Below the pieces are notes generated by a model. That model ran no database searches. It was given only the letters and a program-made list of their open reading frames with translations, and was not told where the DNA came from. A program made the position numbers and the translations under genes. Positions 62,766-64,000 of a DNA stretch of 64,000 bases are shown in pieces (the stretch's first letter is position 1; every line of letters begins with the position of its first letter). The stretch comes from Haloarcula nitratireducens (GTDB taxonomy: Archaea; Halobacteriota; Halobacteria; Halobacteriales; Haloarculaceae): NCBI RefSeq assembly GCF_019599505.1, contig NZ_RKLT01000012.1:1-64000 (forward strand), written 5' to 3'.

Positions 62766-64000
62766 ATGCGTGTCGTATACTTTGACATCGACTCGCTACG
62801 TCCCGATCACCTTGGGGCGTACGGGTACGAACAACCAACAAGTCCGAACATCGACCGCCTCGCCGAGGACAGCGTCATCTTCGACCGCCACTATACGGCG
62901 AATTCCCCTTGTATGCCATCACGGGCAGCGTGGATATCCGGTCGCTACGGCGTCAACAATGGGGTGGCGACGCATGGTCCTGAGGGGCGAACGCTCTCTT
63001 CCCCCTACCATTGGGAGGGGTTCGAGGGCGAACTCCGGGAGTACTGGACCCTGCCAGAACTGTTCTACAACGAACGGGTCACGACTGCTGGCGTATCATC
63101 GTTCCCCCGTCATACCGCACCGTGGTTCTACCATGTCTGGCACCAGTTCCACACGCCGCAAGAACCCGACGATCAGGTCGCCGAGTGGCCGGTCGGGCGT
63201 GGCTTCCAGACGCCACGCGCCGAACATGTCTCCGACATCGGACTTTCGGTGCTCGAAGACCTCGACGACGAGTTCTTCCTGTATATGCAGTATTGGGACC
63301 CACACATCCCGTATTACCGGTCCGAAGAAGAGATAGACAAGTTCCGTGACCCGCCCCTTCCCCCCTATCCCACAGCGGATCAGATTGAAGACGACGACCA
63401 CTGGGTGGAAGGGACTGGGACTGACATCACGAGCATGGACGAGTACGAGGAGATGCTCGCTCACTATGACGCGGAGATCCATTACGCGGACGAGCATATC
63501 GGTCGAGTACTCGATTACCTGCGGGCGGAGGGGCTATACGACGAGACACTCATCGTCGTCTCTGCCGACCACGGCGAGGAGTTCGGCGAACATGGGGGCT
63601 ATCAGACCCACTGGGCGGCTCACGAAGGAACCAACCGAGTCCCGCTCATCGTGAAACCACCGTCGTCGGTCGATATCGAACCCGGACACCGGTCCGAACT
63701 CGTCACGAACGTGGACGTGGCACCGACTCTTGCGGACTACGCGGGATTCGACGCACCTGACGCCTGGCAGGGTCGGTCGCTCAGACCGCTTGTCGCGGGT
63801 GAAGAGACGGAATGGCGCGACCACATCGTGTTTGAACACGGACTCTTCGTCGCCCAACGGGCTATCCGAACGGACCAATGGAAACTTCTGCGGACCTACC
63901 ACCCAGGCATCTGGCCCGAGCGGTTTTCGGACGTAGCGCTGTACAATCTCGAAGAAGACCCGTGGGAGCAGGATAACGTCGCTGTCGACCATCCAGAGCT
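62766..64000 (+). CDS. Type I sulfatase (formylglycine-type) 3 (3' end outside window)
   Basis: A sulfatase running off the right edge; 411 codons are visible. The start is MRVVYFDIDSLRPDHLGAYG at 62766 (an ATG at 62754 adds four residues). The active site CMPSRAAWISG has its Cys at residue 49. VVSADHGEEFGEHGGYQTHW carries the metal and late His/Asp residues. It is divergent from the SDR and GH genes and has a TATA-like CTTATATC shortly before it. With the two others it makes at least three sulfatases in 11 kb. Confidence 0.93.
   Translation, partial: MRVVYFDIDSLRPDHLGAYGYEQPTSPNIDRLAEDSVIFDRHYTANSPCMPSRAAWISGRYGVNNGVATHGPEGRTLSSPYHWEGFEGELREYWTLPELFYNERVTTAGVSSFPRHTAPWFYHVWHQFHTPQEPDDQVAEWPVGRGFQTPRAEHVSDIGLSVLEDLDDEFFLYMQYWDPHIPYYRSEEEIDKFRDPPLPPYPTADQIEDDDHWVEGTGTDITSMDEYEEMLAHYDAEIHYADEHIGRVLDYLRAEGLYDETLIVVSADHGEEFGEHGGYQTHWAAHEGTNRVPLIVKPPSSVDIEPGHRSELVTNVDVAPTLADYAGFDAPDAWQGRSLRPLVAGEETEWRDHIVFEHGLFVAQRAIRTDQWKLLRTYHPGIWPERFSDVALYNLEEDPWEQDNVAVDHPE

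Overview
The window reads as DNA of a halophilic archaeon (class Halobacteria). The predicted proteins are strongly acidic. Transcription factors are of archaeal type (a TFIIB, a TATA-binding protein and a short histone-fold-like protein). Several small membrane or zinc-ribbon proteins belong to haloarchaeal families, and TATA-like boxes lie about 25 bases before several starts, as expected for leaderless genes. Two sets of conjugation genes, many structured non-coding stretches and several broken genes suggest a large plasmid or an integrated conjugative element. The genus cannot be named from the sequence alone.

Layout. (1) 1-9.5 kb, metal handling: a Zn/Cd-type P-type ATPase running off the left edge, a PEBP lipoprotein, a damaged ABC exporter, two polytopic membrane proteins with a small zinc-finger membrane protein between them, and a P19-like iron-binding lipoprotein. 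(2) 9.7-12.1 kb: a transposon-end remnant, a broken methyltransferase-like gene, a TFB and a winged-helix/membrane pair. (3) 12.3-17.5 kb: a copper-type P-ATPase coupled to a SafE-like membrane protein, then a histone-like protein and a TBP. (4) 18.3-30.4 kb, conjugation module 1: pilin-like protein, glycoprotein, lipoprotein, VirB6/TrbL-like protein, VirB4 ATPase, two ribbon-helix-helix proteins, a compact relaxase-like protein and a VirD4-like coupling ATPase, in one close-packed operon. Large inverted repeats precede it. (5) 30.4-38.1 kb, accessory: small zinc proteins, a redox-dead-looking DsbA-fold protein with a long acidic head plus an unknown partner, an OB-fold protein, a GC-rich hairpin array and a divergent small-gene pair. 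(6) 38.2-46.9 kb, conjugation module 2: pilin-like protein, VirB6-like protein, VirB4-like ATPase and a giant VirD4-like ATPase, with no relaxase. (7) 47-51 kb: an EVE/PUA-like protein, a NucS-like nuclease and a pseudogene. (8) 51.5-64 kb, a sulfated-sugar catabolic cluster: aldo/keto reductase, three sulfatases, a complete carbohydrate ABC importer, a GH43-like propeller protein, an SDR dehydrogenase and a DUF1450-like protein.

How the parts fit. In module 1 the relaxase, with its ribbon-helix-helix partners, would nick and pilot DNA. VirD4 would hand it to a membrane channel built from the VirB6-like protein and powered by VirB4, with the pilin-like protein and glycoprotein at the surface. 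Module 2 repeats the channel set and may be a second, or relaxase-borrowing, transfer apparatus. The metal, transcription-factor and sulfated-glycan genes are typical accessory cargo: stress resistance, alternative promoter selection and use of an unusual carbon source.
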